A stretch of 10,031 nt of DNA from Ichthyophonus hoferi (lineage: Eukaryota > Opisthokonta > Ichthyosporea > Ichthyophonida > Ichthyophonidae): assembly GCA_002751075.1 (NCBI GenBank), contig NAOQ01000348.1, positions 10,382 through 20,412 on the forward strand, written 5' to 3'. The position numbers and the translations under genes are program-made. Under the pieces are notes generated by a model. The model made no database searches, was not told the DNA's origin, and saw nothing but the letters and a program-made list of their open reading frames with translations. This document shows, piece by piece, positions 9,132-10,031 of this stretch; position 1 is the stretch's first letter, and every line of letters begins with the position of its first letter.

Positions 9132-9160
9132 TTTGTCGCCAGGGAAATCGGCGAAAATTT
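9132..9160. promoter_or_regulatory. Imperfect inverted repeat GTCGCC ... GGCGAAAA near the Sm D1 start
   Basis: The sequence TTTTTTGTCGCC, nine bases, then GGCGAAAATTT forms an interrupted inverted repeat 60-90 bp upstream of the start codon. GGCGAAAA resembles an E2F/MBF-type core. It is one of the few GC-containing blocks in the region, so a core-promoter role is plausible but unproven. Confidence 0.35.
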
Positions 9161-9220
9161 ATAATTATCCACTGTAATCCACACACATTATCATCCGTCC
9201 GGATAGAATCCGTATAAAAA

Positions 9221-10031
9221 ATGAAGCTCGTGAGGTGAGAATGAAGGTTTTTTTTTTTGGTTTTTTTGCTATATATCAGTTGGGAAAGGTAATGGATACA
9301 TATTGGCTTTTGGGTCCATGAAATGTACTTGTCCCCATGGTCCTCCCAAGGCCAATGCGTGTCTGTTGTATATATATTTTAGTTGAGGCCATTATGCCTG
9401 TTTGTACATCTTTGTTGTTCACCTGCGACCACACCACTCTTGTGAACATTAGTGCTGATCTATTTACTTATTTACTCTTGCATTTCAGATTTTTGATGAA
9501 ATTAAACGGTGAAACCGTGAACATAGAGCTTAAGAATGGCACCATTGTGAACGGCACTGTTGCTGGTAAGCCACATAACATTATGTTGGGCATGATATTT
9601 TAACCTGCTGGACTTTCATTTTCATATTTATATATTTTTTCTTATGTCTTTTATCCTTTTGCCTCTCGGTATTTTTTTTTTATTGCTTTCCATATTTTTC
9701 TCTCCCCCTTTCTTATACTTCATTTCACCACAATACACTTATCTTATAACTATACACTCGAGGCATGCCTAAAGGTGCATATACAAGTGCTGTATTTATG
9801 TGTAAACTTTGATTTCCTCCGTGGCTTCCTCCGTCTTGGGTTCTTTTCGACACAGTTATACAAAAACACAAACAGAATGATAAGTAATATCTAACTATAT
9901 ACAAACCATATACTTTCAAATATACTCAGATATACTCATATCAACATAAATATGTGAGGGGAGCTGGCAAATAAAACAGAACTATAATGTAAACAGCTTC
10001 ATAATCCTATACACACAGGTGTGGATGTGAG
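9221..10031 (+). CDS. SNRPD1: Small nuclear ribonucleoprotein Sm D1, 5' part (exons 1-3)
   Basis: Sm D1 is one of seven Sm proteins forming the ring on U1, U2, U4 and U5 snRNAs in the spliceosome. Exon 1 is 9221-9234 (MKLV plus two bases of Arg), exon 2 is 9489-9565, and exon 3 begins at 10019 and runs off the window. The joined protein starts MKLVRFLMKLNGETVNIEL, continues KNGTIVNGTVAG, and exon 3 supplies GVDV. This is residue-for-residue Sm1-motif order; human Sm D1 starts MKLVRFLMKL and has VTIELKNGT and GVDVS at the same positions. Splice sites are GTGAGA/TTTCAG and GTAAGC/CACACAG. The start ATG directly follows an A-run (gtataaaaa). About 35 of roughly 120 residues are present; the Sm2 motif and the usual Arg/Gly-rich tail lie outside. 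Reading through intron 1 or 2 instead hits stops, so the spliced model is preferred. Confidence 0.96.
9235..9488 (+). other. Sm D1 intron 1 (254 bp)
   Basis: The donor GTGAGA follows a 14-bp first exon and the acceptor CTCTTGCATTTCAG ends at 9488. A long T-run (about 9247-9268) lies just after the donor. The split of Arg5 (AG + A) is confirmed by the MKLVRFLMKL reading. Confidence 0.93.
9566..10018 (+). other. Sm D1 intron 2 (453 bp) with a long central pyrimidine tract
   Basis: The donor is GTAAGC and the acceptor CTATACACACAG ends at 10018. From about 9612 to 9730 the sequence is strongly T/C-rich, close to the donor rather than the acceptor. The minus-strand open frame across 9725-9919 has no family resemblance. 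Confidence 0.93.

Larger units (their letters stand above)
5132..9220. other. About 4.1 kb AT-rich intergenic region with no supported gene
   Basis: The first few hundred bases must hold the MIA40 3' end; a short ATT repeat follows the stop, but no AATAAA is close by. The open frames here are short (under about 75 codons), without recognisable motifs, and no chain of in-phase exons could be built on either strand. I found no tRNA-like B box, snRNA signature, terminal inverted repeats or long internal duplication. A few GC-richer pockets occur, near 6220-6260, 6340-6400 and 8140-8200, the last with two ATTGG boxes. The right end must contain the Sm D1 promoter. Lineage-specific or non-coding genes cannot be excluded by eye. 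Confidence 0.7.

Overview
This is AT-rich nuclear eukaryotic DNA carrying three protein genes, each split by long GT-AG introns of about 220-960 bp. The genes were found by joining short exons in phase. They are the 5' half of a SEY1/RHD3-type endoplasmic reticulum (ER) membrane-fusion GTPase on the minus strand (exons between 146 and 2042, continuing past base 1), a complete MIA40/CHCHD4 mitochondrial import oxidoreductase on the plus strand (four exons, 2944-5131, 114 residues), and the start of the spliceosomal Sm D1 gene on the plus strand (from 9221, running off the right end).

Organism: a SEY1-type rather than atlastin-type GTPase argues against an animal. The MIA40 core reads like the fungal and animal proteins, and its N-terminal segment resembles the animal protein. 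Long AT-rich introns, microsatellites and low gene density suggest a large, loosely packed genome. My best guess is an opisthokont outside the animals, either a unicellular relative of animals or an early-diverging fungus. Three genes cannot settle this.

Layout: 1-2042 holds SEY1, whose introns carry an 8-bp minisatellite, GT-rich sequence, (TATATG)n, (AT)n and (TATG)n. Bases 2043-2943 separate the divergent SEY1 and MIA40 starts and hold several CCAAT boxes, a CACGTG, a 9-bp triplication and small hairpins. MIA40 fills 2944-5131. The roughly 4.1 kb from 5132 to 9220 has no gene I can support. A second CACGTG lies about 170 bp upstream of the Sm D1 start.

The three genes are unrelated housekeeping functions: ER network shaping, oxidative folding in the mitochondrial intermembrane space, and pre-mRNA splicing. 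They form no operon or pathway. I saw no CRISPR, toxin, virus-like or intact transposon signal.
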